Assembly: GCF_000485595.1 (NCBI RefSeq)
Contig: NW_014577439.1
Location: forward strand, 177,001-205,197
From: Priapulus caudatus
Taxonomy: Eukaryota; Priapulida; Priapulimorpha; Priapulimorphida; Priapulidae
Direction: 5' to 3'
Length of the DNA stretch: 28,197 bases
The translations under genes and the position numbers were made by a program. The notes beneath the pieces were generated by a model. It had not been told where the DNA came from and made no database searches. It saw only the letters and a list, made by a program, of their open reading frames with translations. This document shows positions 11,255-20,817 of this stretch, piece by piece. Position 1 is the first letter of the stretch, and every line of letters begins with the position of its first letter.

Positions 11255-11920
11255 AAGAGTCCTAAAACATACGCCCACCGTCTTCAGGGTTCTACCCTAA
11301 CCCCCGGCCACGGGACCGTCACGTTCGGTAGCAATCAGCGGGGCGGGGCGCGTGGCGGCTTAGTTTCATACCTTATAACCCACCATTCGCGATTCCGTCA
11401 CATGCCACCTCCAGCTGCGGGAAAGAGAAGCGAGAAGTAACAACGGGCTGTTGGGCGGCAGCTCGTCGCTGCAACCTTACGCGAACAAGATTTATTTTTG
11501 TGTGTTTTTTTGGCTTTTCGCCGGGGATACGGCCAGACGACTGACATTGTTGTCTCCATCGTACTCGCGTCGCAGTTGCGAAGGGCGAGGTGGAATTACC
11601 GGAGAATGAATTACCGCAGCGCGATCCAGCCCTACGGCCGACGAAATTTCCTGCCTCGTGAGTCTGACCTGATTTAACCTGATGCAATGCGGTGCGGCAA
11701 ACGTAGCAATGACGCCGATTACACTGGCTACTCTGCTTCTGCTGCAGTCAGCTGTGTTGCTACTGTGGTGTGGTGGTGCACGTAAAAATGGGAGCTAGAT
11801 GAATTGGGCGTTTGGCGTTCATATTACTGTGACGGTGAGGATCCTGCGGAACGCGCGGGCGTCATACTGAGCCATTCTAATGACAGGCCTGGCCTAAAAT
11901 TGATTGTTCTGCGCGGGGGA
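11255..11920. other. GC-richer unique block, function unknown
   Basis: The most gene-like unassigned part of the left half: GC-rich and low in repeats. At about 11606-11658 a short plus-strand frame starting MNYRSAIQPYGRR runs to a good donor, GTGAGT. Other frames are open over the same stretch, and no domain, acceptor or partner exon is visible. A promoter-like GC-rich block or intronic conserved element is equally possible. Confidence 0.2.
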
Positions 11921-11924
11921 GGTG

Positions 11925-11929
11925 TGTAG

Positions 11930-11974
<45 letters not shown>

Positions 11975-12065
11975 GTGTGTGTGTGTGTGTGTGTGTTGTC
12001 GTATGTGTGTGTGGTGTGTCGTGTGTGTGTGTGGGCCTGTGTGTGTATTGTGGTGGCGTAATCTC

Positions 12066-12117
<52 letters not shown>

Positions 12118-12150
12118 TGTTGTGTGTGTGTGTGTGTGCAGTGCGTGCGG

Positions 12151-12193
<43 letters not shown>

Positions 12194-12329
12194 GTGTGTG
12201 TGTGTGTGTGTGTGGTGTGTGTGTGTGGGTGGGTGGGCGGTGGCTGGTGTGTGTGTGGTGTGTGTGTGTTGTGTGTGTGTGTGTGGTGTGTGTGTGTTGG
12301 GTGTGTGTGTGTGTGTGGGTGGCGGGTGG

Positions 12330-12369
<40 letters not shown>

Positions 12370-12386
12370 TGGGGGGTGGGCGGTGG

Positions 12387-12475
<89 letters not shown>

Positions 12476-12560
12476 GTGGCGGGTGGCTGTTGTGTGTGTG
12501 TGGTGTGTGTGTGCTGTGTGTGGTTAGTGTGTGTGTGCGCGCGTGTGTGTGCGTATGTAC
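11925..12560. repeat. Long compound (GT)n array with G-rich inserts
   Basis: About 600 bp of GT repeats interrupted at about 12225, 12316, 12367 and 12472 by a related G-rich phrase (GGTGGGCGGTGGCTG and variants). Each has three or four closely spaced G runs. Frames of 170-280 codons on both strands (Val/Cys or Thr/His repeats) are artefacts. Confidence 0.97.
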
Positions 12561-12599
12561 GTGCAGTATGGGGAGAATAAAGGGAGACAGTAATGCATC

Positions 12600-13470
12600 T
12601 AACTTTCCACGTTAGTTTAGCAGTTGACGCGGAGTGCAGCACGTGCATGGTTCGCTTCCCTCTCACGCGTCACGTATAGCCATCATCGGTCCATCGCATC
12701 ATTAATTACTGCATATCGTTCACATCTCTGAGATCTCAGATAGACTAGTGTAAATTACAACCACGGCGTTGACAGCGCTCGATGTTAGCTCGCCAGGCAA
12801 AGCGTGAAATCCTGAAGTTAATATTTATATTATAATAGCAGACGCCAGATTTGCTTCCCTCGCATTATTTAAGTAATTCGTTGTAAATACCTCAGTACGA
12901 TAGATACTGATATTCAATCGTGATCGCATTTTCTAGCAGATTGATACTCAATCAAAGCGTGCGATGGTGGCGTATTTTGTGTTGTGATCATCTAATCAAA
13001 GCATAAGATCGCAGTATTGTAGCTACGTGATCACAACGTGTAATGGCGTAAGCAGTTTCACTAGAGATAACAACTATCATTCAATAATTCTGTGATAGGT
13101 TCTTGCTCACCGCGAAATACTTCATTAGAGTATTTCATATTTCGTAAGTAAACTGCATGTATTGCTCTCGCATTGCGATTTCGACTCTATTATCAATGTG
13201 GACAGTATGATCGCTGCTTAAGAGTGCGAAAAGCCCTAACCCCATATATTATATCAGCGGTACAGGTGCCTTCACGTCGTGCGCACGATAGCTGATGAGA
13301 GTGTGTGTGTGAGTTGATGTGAGTGAAATATAGTCCTAGCTTTACTGTACCTCGGCGCCGCCGTCACCGCCGCTGCCGCCGGTATTTCGCGCAAGAGTGA
13401 CTCCCGGACTACTCCAGCCGGATTATAAATGCAGTGAAAAGAATTGAAAACTACGACGAGGCGCTGAACG
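12600..13470. other. AT-rich noncoding sequence with degenerate repeats
   Basis: No gene is seen. A CACGTTAGTTTAGCAG phrase near 12609 resembles the start of dispersed copy 2. GTTGTGATCA (12981-12990) and TGATCACAAC (13028-13037) form a 10-bp inverted repeat. ATCAAAGC-containing phrases recur loosely near 12950 and 12995. A GCC-rich triplet patch lies at 13350-13382. Confidence 0.4.
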
Positions 13471-13473
13471 CTG

Positions 13474-13548
13474 ATAGAGAGAGAGATAAAGGGAGAGCGA
13501 TAAAGAGAGAGAGAGGGAGAGAGAGAGAAAGAGAGGGGAGAGAGATAG
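13474..13548. repeat. (GA)n purine tract
   Basis: GAGAGA-rich low-complexity sequence. Leu/Ser-rich minus-strand frames through it are compositional. Confidence 0.9.
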
Positions 13549-13549
13549 C

Positions 13550-14080
13550 ACGCTCGAGTAATAAGCTACGTATACTACCGGTATAGCAGGAGCTCTTGTG
13601 TGACGAGAGCATATATAGCGCCAGTTCCAGATAGATAGTTCCAGTGAGACATTTGTTACTACATTGCTCGGGTACAATGTACATCTAATAATAGAATTCT
13701 TGAAACCTCTGTACATAACATTCAATAACCGCGCCACGCAGCAGTGGTCGACCCAGACGTCGTGCATTTTTTCAAAATGCGCGTCGTCTCAACCCTGTTA
13801 GCACAGCAGCAGCAGGAGCCGCTAAAGTTATAGCCTAGGTGTGTGTAGGGGGAAGGGGTTATTCTATACTTAACAGTAGCAGTGCAGGGCAATTGCATCG
13901 GGAATGCGGCACATCCAACCGATACCAGAGTACACACAAGTATGGCTGGCTGCGTGCTCCCGCGCCCCTGGATAAATAACCTGACTGATATCATAGCATC
14001 AGTAGTGACGTAATATATATATATATATATCTATATAGCTATAAATATAGATACATGAAGATACATCTCTGTATAACTAT
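13550..14080. other. Noncoding sequence between GA tract and 35-bp array
   Basis: Mixed sequence with a TA tract at about 14011-14040. The minus-strand frame 13722-13994 has no domain. A CTGACTGATATCATAGCATCA phrase near 13980 resembles a decayed unit of the neighbouring 35-bp array. Confidence 0.4.
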
Positions 14081-14081
14081 A

Positions 14082-14550
14082 TGATCTGATTGATATTATG
14101 ACATCGCCTGGGATATTTTCCTGGATGACATTATAGGATATCACCTGTATTATTTAATTGGAGGACATTATGATATCACTTGTATTATTTACTTGGCTGA
14201 CGTTATAACATCACCTGTATTATTTACTTGGCTGACGTTATAACATCACCTGTATTATTTACTTGGCTGACGTTATAACATCACCTGTATTATTTACTTG
14301 GCTGACGTTATAGCATCTGTAGTTATTTACTTCGGCTGACGTTATGACATCACCTGTATTATTTACTTGGTGGTGACGTTATGACATCACCTGTATTTAC
14401 TTGGCTGACGTTATGACATCACCTGGATTATTTACCTGGCTGACGTTATGACATCACCTGGATTATTTACCTGGCTGACGTTATGACATCACCTGGATTA
14501 TTTACCTGGCTGACGTTATGACATCACCTGAATTATTTACCTGGCTGACA
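14082..14550. repeat. 35-bp minisatellite spanning the neurexin splice donor
   Basis: Units begin at 14192, 14227, 14262, 14297, 14330, 14366, 14400, 14436, 14471, 14506 and 14541, with more decayed copies to the left. On the minus strand each unit reads CGTCAGCCA(A/G) then GTAAATAA, and further on CAGGTGATG. The last register (14541-14550) is the final ten bases of the neurexin exon, so every unit carries a copy of that splice-donor context. The four units nearest the exon match it best. Confidence 0.95.
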
Positions 14551-15285
14551 TTGTTTCATGAGCTCGCAGTCGCAGGCCGGCTCCCTGTCTTGTGAGATGC
14601 ATATGCATCCTTCCGAGCAAGGCTCCCTCGCCGTGAATCTCTCGCACGTCTCCAACGGATACGTAGCGACGCCGTCCGAGTCGACCAACGCCGGCCGGTA
14701 GATAGCGCCACACGAACAATTAGAGAAGAACACGTTGCGTATGTGTCCGTTGAGTCGCGGCGGCTCGTAGATGACCGACGGCAGAGCGAACGCGTGCGGA
14801 CTGACGCCGGACACGCCGCCGAAGTACACATCGCTGTTCGTGTCGTAGTTGCCGAACGTAAAGTTGGTCGCTAGGAACTGTCGCGCGACGACGTGTCCAT
14901 CGACGATGAGCAAGGTGTCGTGTCGGTTTCGTCGCACCTCGACCTTGTGCCAGCCGCCGTCGTTGACCGTCCGCTCGCCCTCGATGCGAGCGACGCGTTT
15001 CCGTTCCTCGGATCCGATGTGGAATTGCAGCTTTACCTTACCGCGGTGCAGCGTCACCTCGAAGAAATCGTACGTGCCTCCGTCGTCCGTGTACATGAGT
15101 AGAGCCTTGCTCTGCCGGGATTTGAACTCGAAGCTGATCGACGCATTGTGACAGGCGGTCCACTTCGGATAGCGCGCGTAGCCGTTCGGTCTTCCCTGGA
15201 ACTCTAGGCCGGCGGCGGTGTCCAGCAGGAGAACGATTGCTAGCAGGAGAAGGACGAACCCGCGTCCGACTGTTCCCATCGCCAT
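14541..15285 (-). CDS. Nrx-1: Alpha-neurexin, first coding exon (signal peptide, LNS1, start of EGF1)
   Basis: Neurexins are presynaptic adhesion receptors that bind neuroligins and other partners. The exon encodes 248 codons plus one base. Residues 1-26 form a signal peptide with a long Leu-rich core. Residues 27 to about 190 form the first laminin-G/LNS domain, with family hallmarks ARYPKW, MYTDDGGTYDFFEV, NDGGWHKVEVRRN, NSDVYFGG and ALPSVIYEP. From Cys214 an EGF-like domain begins (CERF...CICIS...CDC). Sequons are at Asn47, Asn141 and Asn189. Human and fly alpha-neurexins also start with an LNS1-containing segment leading into EGF1, so the layout fits. The ATG at 15285 and a second at 15279 both have G at -3 and +4; I chose the longer. 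The donor is CCAG then GTAAAT at 14540. A stop (TAA) follows in frame within the intron. Remaining exons lie to the left of the window. The neurexin assignment is firm; the paralogue is inferred. Confidence 0.93.
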
Positions 15286-15360
15286 CGCAGGCGATGATTC
15301 ACTCGCACACGGCAGAGTAGGAGATGCGTTCGCACTCCGTATGTACTCTTTATGTACGTA
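15286..15360 (-). promoter_or_regulatory. Probable 5' UTR and core promoter of neurexin
   Basis: On the minus strand a TATA-like TACATAAAGA lies at about 15347-15356, some 65 bases before the ATG. No intron acceptor is evident between it and the ATG. Positioning is tentative because neurexin promoters are often far from the coding exon. Confidence 0.25.
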
Positions 15361-15439
15361 GCTCTGCTGAGACTAGTTACTGCAACGTTACGCGTGTGTA
15401 TGTATGTGTGCGTGTTGTGTGTGTGCGCGAGCTGCTCTG

Positions 15440-15760
15440 TAGATCGCGACGCGCGCTCTCTCTCTCGCTCCCGCTCACCGAATGATGAATACATGCATGG
15501 CCCCACGCTCGCTCGCTCACAGCGCGCTCGACCGCAGCGTGGCGCTCGTGTCTGAATATAGCCCGCAGCGGTGACGGGCGTGATGGCGTGGGGTGCCGCG
15601 CGGGGGCGTGCTGTGCAGGGCGGTGACGAAGCGGCCCTAGTGGGGACGTGAGGTGCGGTGTGATGTAGCGGCCCCTCGTGAGGGCGTGAGGTGCGGAGTG
15701 ACGTAGCGGCCCATCGAGAGGGCGTGAGGTGCGGAGCGAGTAGCGAGAGAGAAAGAGAGA
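15440..15760. repeat. GC-rich 38-bp repeats upstream of neurexin
   Basis: GCGTGAGGTGCGGAG-type units recur at 38-bp spacing, starting about 15646, 15684 and 15722, with a decayed copy near 15608. CT/GA tracts flank them (15455-15475 and 15745-15765). Long minus-strand frames (15240-15815 and 15377-15817) cross both the UTR and the repeat and are not credible proteins. Confidence 0.8.
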
Positions 15761-15764
15761 GAGA

Positions 15765-16510
15765 CACGCATCTATCACGGCCGTTATCGCTTCTGCCAAC
15801 AACTCCGACGAACACACGAATATATGCTTAGTGACGATGATTTCGAGAATGAAGACGGGAACGCAGACGGGCGGTGGCGCACGCGGGGTTAGATGCCCGG
15901 AAGGCAGGCGTGACTCGCGCGTACATTGTATGTGCGCACACCTATAGAATACCTGTATACATAGCTGCGAAAAAAAAACGCATATTGCCGACAGTATTTA
16001 GATTCACTGCCGAACTCGATCTCTGAGTTCTCTGAGTCGGGGACGAGTCTGAGCGTATTGTAAAGGAGTGGATTAAACGACCGTATTTCAGACACGTTAT
16101 GCTCTGCATTAACTGCGGGAACCCAGGTGCTACATAAAGGCAGATGAGTTACAGTCTAGCCTCTATTACGCATGTGACTACGTACAGTGACTACTACCAC
16201 CACCATACCATCGACTTGTAACTGAGTATATATAGTGAAGCTAACGAGCACGTAAACCTATATATGCAGTTTCTTAGCCTCAAGAAACACTCGTGTATAA
16301 TAGTATATCACGCACTTGCGTCTTATATGGGTTTTTACTCCCGCAGCCACGTAAAACTTAAATATTTAGTTCATTTACTCTCGTTACCAGGTCTCTCGGT
16401 CTCTCTGAAGGAAGCACCACCAAGGTAGAGCTACGTGCGTAAAAGCGCGTAGCGAAGTCACTTTGATGCGGTACGTTAACAAATTAAGTGGTATATGGTT
16501 GTATAGCGGC
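15765..16510. other. Intergenic sequence, nothing recognised
   Basis: Mixed sequence without a domain-bearing frame, RNA gene or strong repeat. Confidence 0.4.
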
Positions 16511-16513
16511 ATT

Positions 16514-16932
16514 ACTGGACGGACGTGCCAAACCGCGTGTTTTGTTATATTTATGCATGATTTATGCAATCTTTCACTCTACTTATAGATATACGACGAC
16601 GTGGCCTGGCAGGACACTGGGCTTGTGTTGTCTTACCTATCCATTACTATATGTTATATAACGTAGAAACATCAACAGGAAATTCAGTCAAATATGCAAT
16701 ATATTTCATAGTAATTACGCGAAAATTGCCATCGAAAATAGAATTTCTGTATATAGAAATACCAAAAAGGAATTCTAAGGCTAGCGAACCCATTGGAAAC
16801 GATTGTGTCCTGCCATCTAGCGGGGGAAGCTTTCAAATGCGCGCTCGCTTTGACACAATCCACTAAGTTATAATAACTAATTATTGCATACAGCTCAGTG
16901 ACACAACACGCGGTTTGGCACGTCCGTCCAGT
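16514..16932. mobile_element. Foldback / MITE-like element with 28-bp terminal inverted repeats
   Basis: ACTGGACGGACGTGCCAAAC and the following CGCGTGTT (16514-16541) recur as an exact reverse complement at 16905-16932. Two inner inverted pairs nest in the same order: TATGCAAT (16563-16570) with ATTGCATA (16883-16890), and TGGCAGGACAC (16607-16617) with GTGTCCTGCCA (16805-16815). No transposase frame is inside, and I see no clear target-site duplication, so it is a non-autonomous and probably old element. The superfamily is not determined. Confidence 0.75.
16810..16823 (-). promoter_or_regulatory. CTCF-like motif inside the foldback element
   Basis: The minus strand reads CCGCTAGATGGCAG, 11 of 12 to the CTCF core. 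It overlaps the inner arm of the foldback element. Confidence 0.35.
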
Positions 16933-16934
16933 CG

Positions 16935-18230
16935 CGTGTCGCATATAGGCACGTAGATCTGCATGACTACAGTGCAGGACAACGGGCGGGCTTCCCATTT
17001 CTCAAAGAACATACCGCACGCAGACAGTATTTACTCAGATCATTCCGTGTACATTTTTCTACTGCTTCAGTCTATATTTTATTTTGTATAGTAGAACATG
17101 CTATTGCAGGCATCATTCTCTCAGAACCCTCCATGAACATAGCCATCGTGTGAGTGCATAATTATGTGCTACTGTATAGAACATAATCAGCCAGACATTT
17201 ATTCAGAACTTTTCGTGAACACATCTCTATTGTTTGAGTACATGCGTATAGTACATGTGTTTACTTTCGCGCATACAAAATAGAACCTTCGCCCGACTCT
17301 GCTGAGTTTTAACAGAGCACATAAATCACTATGTGCTCTGGTTTTAACGACCATCCACGCCATCTATCGGCAAGCTATTTATAAGCGCACATCAGTCATA
17401 ATAAGCCAGATATACATATACCATCAGCAAATTTATAGCCATGTATGGGCATTAATATGTTCATGATATACATCAGAAGTGCATTCAGTAAGGTTATGTA
17501 TGTTGTTAATGCACTCTTCATAGACCGCACGCACGCACACAAATTTCCACCACACCACATTCACGCTACGTATTATGTCTCGCTGAAATACATTAATACA
17601 CGCGTTCACAAACGCTACATATGGTATGCGGCAGTATAGAAGACGATATGTTGCAAACAAATAACTTTATTAGTCACTTTCTCCACTTTTCCATCTGCAA
17701 CTCACATTCTAGAAACACAAACAACGACTGAAATTCGTATGTATATATAAGAATGAAACAGATGTCGTAACCTACGTACGATCTTGCTGTAGTAAAAAGG
17801 CAGTGTAGTTAATAACTGCAACATGGCCAATGCGACAGTTATATGCGTAAGCGACAGTAGAAGGACTTGAATCAAGTGTCAGTCCAACCATGAATGCATG
17901 TAAAGTGAAAATTACATTCCCCAACTGTGCAATATACACGTGTTCATGGCACAACCTAATCAAGTATATGTACAAGAAAGATCGACAGATTATCTTACTT
18001 GGTAATATCGCCAATTCATTAGGAGTACATAACAGAAAGATTAGGAGTAGATAACGAAAGTAACAAAAATTAAATCCTATTATATCGTCCAGAACTCGTG
18101 CACGTATATGAAAAAGACCACGCGTTACTAATAGAGGAGTAACTTCATGATAATTCCCACGACTTGCACTACATCTGTTTCATTGCCTAAGTTTGGCCCC
18201 GACAATTAAACGCACCGCTGCAGAGACTCA
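16935..18230. other. Intergenic AT-rich sequence with a hairpin
   Basis: No gene is recognised. A perfect 11-bp-stem hairpin, CAGAGCACATA (17313-17323) with TATGTGCTCTG (17330-17340), has a 6-nt loop and is flanked on both sides by direct GTTTTAA copies. A weaker CTCF-like ACGCCATCTATCGG sits at 17357-17370. The short frames at 17433-17660 and 17772-18014 lack domains. Confidence 0.4.
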
Positions 18231-18234
18231 GTAA

Positions 18235-18615
18235 GATAACATGACCGTGAACGTAAAGCATTGCCCGTCCGTGATGTAGAGATAATGTACATGACGTAGA
18301 ACAACGTCAATGACGAACAATACCCATGACGCAGAACAACGTCAATGACGAACAATACCCATGACGCAGAACAACGTCAATGACGATCAATGTACGTGAC
18401 GTAGAACAATGTGCATGACGTATAACGTCAATGACGATCAATGTACGTGACGTAGAACAATGTGCGTGACGTAGAACAACGTGCATGATGTAGAACAACG
18501 CGTACGACGTAGGGTAATGTGCAAGATGTGGAACAATATCTGTGATGTGGAACAGTGTTCGTGACATAGAACCTCATCAATTGCGTAGAACAATGTCTAC
18601 TACATGGAACAATGA
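18235..18615. repeat. 19-bp tandem array with TGACGT and AACAATG words
   Basis: The monomer is about ATGACGTAGAACAATGTGC. Near 18308-18377 a 35-bp dimeric register is clearest; around 18390-18490 the 19-bp period is clear; the right end is decayed. Each unit contains a CRE-like half site (TGACG T/C) and most an AACAAT(G) SOX-like word. It lies about 3 kb upstream of the neurexin start. The minus-strand frame across it is a repeat translation. Confidence 0.85.
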
Positions 18616-18619
18616 CGGA

Positions 18620-19130
18620 GAATTAAGACTTACGATGTGCTATGACGCTGACAGCAGACAACCAGGCAAAGACACGCGTTAGATAAGAGATTGCTCTGTG
18701 ATCAAATGAACGCCCAAGTTTACCGCGTTGCATATTGTCTGTCACTCCATATAAGACATTAGAATTCTCCACCTTCTTCTTTGGTTAATTGTAATATTAA
18801 AGCTTTTTGTACTGCAATCCACCGTGTTGATCTGTCTATTTAATCAACTTTGTCTCTCTCCGTCTTCAAGACAGTCTCTTGGACTTTGAAGACTAATCAT
18901 TATGAGGTTGTGAGGATATATTGCAGCTAGAGTCATTGTTCTACGATAGAATGACTACGTTACTACTCACTTAAGCAGCCCAAGATAATGCATTACAGTA
19001 ACGTTAATGTTTACCCGGCTCTAAAGTTATAGGTATATACGAATAATTAACTGAATGTACAGACGGTGATAAGCTACCTTCCAAAGCTACCATAACTAAT
19101 AGCTGCAACTAAAGCTATATCTACACAAAT
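18620..19130. repeat. Intergenic sequence with a dispersed repeat (about 18822-18920)
   Basis: TGATCTGTC...GTCTCTCTC...ACTTTGAAGAC...GAGGTTGTGAGGATA at 18822-18920 aligns by eye over about 95 bp with 26082-26182. The rest of the interval shows nothing. Confidence 0.6.
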
Positions 19131-19134
19131 ATTA

Positions 19135-19925
19135 TATACACAAACACACGCTCATACGCGCACACAAGCTCAGGCACAAACCTCCCCCTCCGCAACCACC
19201 ACCCCAGCTACCCACCCAATCCCAGTGAGACAAATCACTGTCATGTTAACAATGAATTCCCCATTACTTATAAATTGTAAGCTTCCGAGAAGCAATCTTT
19301 GCGAGATATATTAGCTTAGCATGACTAGGAAGAAAACTGGAGCCCATGGTCAAAAACATCTCAACAAGTTATTATGACATCAAAGTCTAAAATTATCAAA
19401 AATTTTTCAAATGAAGTGTTGTGCAAAAAATATGACGTTTTATGCTTACGATGTCATAACCATTTTCCTGTTCTTTGATGAATGTCACTATGACGTTTCT
19501 GAAAATGGGCCCTGGGTTCTGATGACACGGCCAACATGTGGGCGTCGCGTGGTGATGTACATCACAATCATTATGCTGCTGAGAATATTGCGACAAGTGC
19601 ATCGTGACCACTGTGACGATGCAGCTAGACGCATGAATACATACATATTTATAACAATGTCCTTCCTTACAACATATACATACCACACCCATGGCAAAGA
19701 AAGTCATCATGAAACACACATTCACACGAAATAATAATTGCACTGGTTTAAAACTGAACAGAATATCTTCCATCTACCACAGTTACACGTTAGCACGATT
19801 GTTTTAGTATAATAGTGCTTACTGTTACACACGCACGAATGCGCACACACATACACAGACATTTACACACAATCAGTGATGACAGTTTAACATCATTGTT
19901 GAATATATTAGTGCTACTGCATTAC
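19135..19925. other. Intergenic sequence with CA patches
   Basis: A short CA-rich patch lies at 19137-19175. The region 19396-19773 is open on both strands, but neither translation has a recognised domain, and the overlap of two long frames argues for low stop density rather than a gene. Confidence 0.4.
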
Positions 19926-20023
19926 ACACACACGCACGCATGCATGCACACATGCACGCATGCACACTCACACGCAGGCACACTCACACGCAGGCACGCA
20001 CGCACGCATGCACGCACGCACAC
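19926..20023. repeat. CA/CACGCA tract
   Basis: A degenerate (CACGCATGCA)n-type tract. Confidence 0.9.
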
Positions 20024-20029
20024 ATAACT

Positions 20030-20678
20030 AGGTAGTTTTAAGGAATAAAAACAATAATGGCCAAGCATATTCGCATACATGCATATTCACATGTAAATGC
20101 CTGGTATTTCCTTGATTTTTCCTACTGTTTAGAAAACTTGCAAAAAAGTTTCAAGATTTATCTAAAAACTGAAAACTTCCCCTCAAAAAAAAAAAACTGC
20201 ATAAAAAAAAATTCCGCTGCATAATAACAGCACAACCATATTATATGGTTGGAAAAACTTGAAATTGAGGTTCCACTCCATGCTCATAACAGGGTTTTGC
20301 ACTATGAGATCATTCAAAATGATTTTTCTTTTGAAATGAGAAAATTCTTCTTCCAAATGAGATTTAGTCTTAATCTTGGTTTCCCGGACCCTGCGGCAGG
20401 CCGACCAGACCAACTCGCTTGCATGCTGAGCGTGGTTCATGATCGAGTGGGCAACCGAACAAACGCGTGTTGGTATGTGTGCAACTCGACACCTACACGC
20501 ACGAACTGTGAGTTGTGAAGGTTATGGTTATGTTTAAGCTCATCCAGGATTCCCCTCCTTTGTTCAGGACACGGGGGAACACACGTGCCGATACTGCTGC
20601 TGCTACATCTACACAGATACCATGCCCACCCGCCCCAATCATCTCCTCGTGCTATCGACGCGACCCGCCAGGTGGCGC
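20030..20678 (-). other. Probable 3' UTR / downstream region of the transporter
   Basis: AT-rich up to about 20380, then GC-richer towards exon H. No AATAAA is evident on the minus strand close to the stop, so the transcript end is not placed. The plus-strand frames 20249-20518 and 20515-20892 overlap exon H in antisense and have no domain. Confidence 0.3.
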
Positions 20679-20817
20679 TCAGTTGGCCTCAGATTCGCCG
20701 AACTCTGCTCGGATGGCATCGGGATCGATTGTCTTCTTGTCTAGATCCGTGCCAGACGGCTGCGACAGGTTCTCGCTCAGTAATCCAATCCCTGTAACAA
20801 TCAACGCCACCTGGTGT
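20665..20817. promoter_or_regulatory. Pair of CTCF-like motifs flanking exon H
   Basis: CCGCCAGGTGGCGC on the plus strand (20665-20678) and ACACCAGGTGGCGT on the minus strand (20804-20817) are each 11 of 12 to the CTCF core. They face each other across exon H, sharing a CAGGTGGCG word in opposite orientation. Confidence 0.35.
20679..20791 (-). CDS. Probable terminal exon (H) of the SLC7A-type transporter
   Basis: On the minus strand TTGATTGTTACAG is followed by a 113-base open stretch: two bases completing a Gly, 36 codons and TGA. The peptide is hydrophilic and acidic (GLLSENLSQPSG...DPDAIRAEFGESEAN), as expected for a cytoplasmic tail. Its phase matches the phase-1 donor of exon G (CCG then GTAATT at 22267). 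It sits in an island GC-richer than its surroundings. Joining G to H gives a tail of about 60 residues after the conserved GIWHS motif, comparable with CAT-family tails. I infer the link from phase, splice signals and order; the 1.5-kb intron and the moderate donor leave doubt. Confidence 0.5.

Noticed and set aside
11824-12666. Long open frames (170-280 codons) of Val/Cys or Thr/His repeats on both strands
   Set aside because: They are translations of the (GT)n/(CA)n array in several registers, with no unique sequence.
14537-15151. Other frames and antisense frames over the neurexin exon
   Set aside because: The -strand frame with signal peptide and LNS motifs explains the region; the others are shadows.
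15240-15817. 191- and 146-codon minus-strand frames upstream of neurexin
   Set aside because: They run through GA tracts and the 38-bp repeat, overlap each other, and contain no recognised domain.
19396-19773. 125-codon minus and 107-codon plus frames in the same interval
   Set aside because: Open on both strands with no domain, signal or splice signals; His/Thr/Tyr-rich composition fits noncoding CA/AT sequence.
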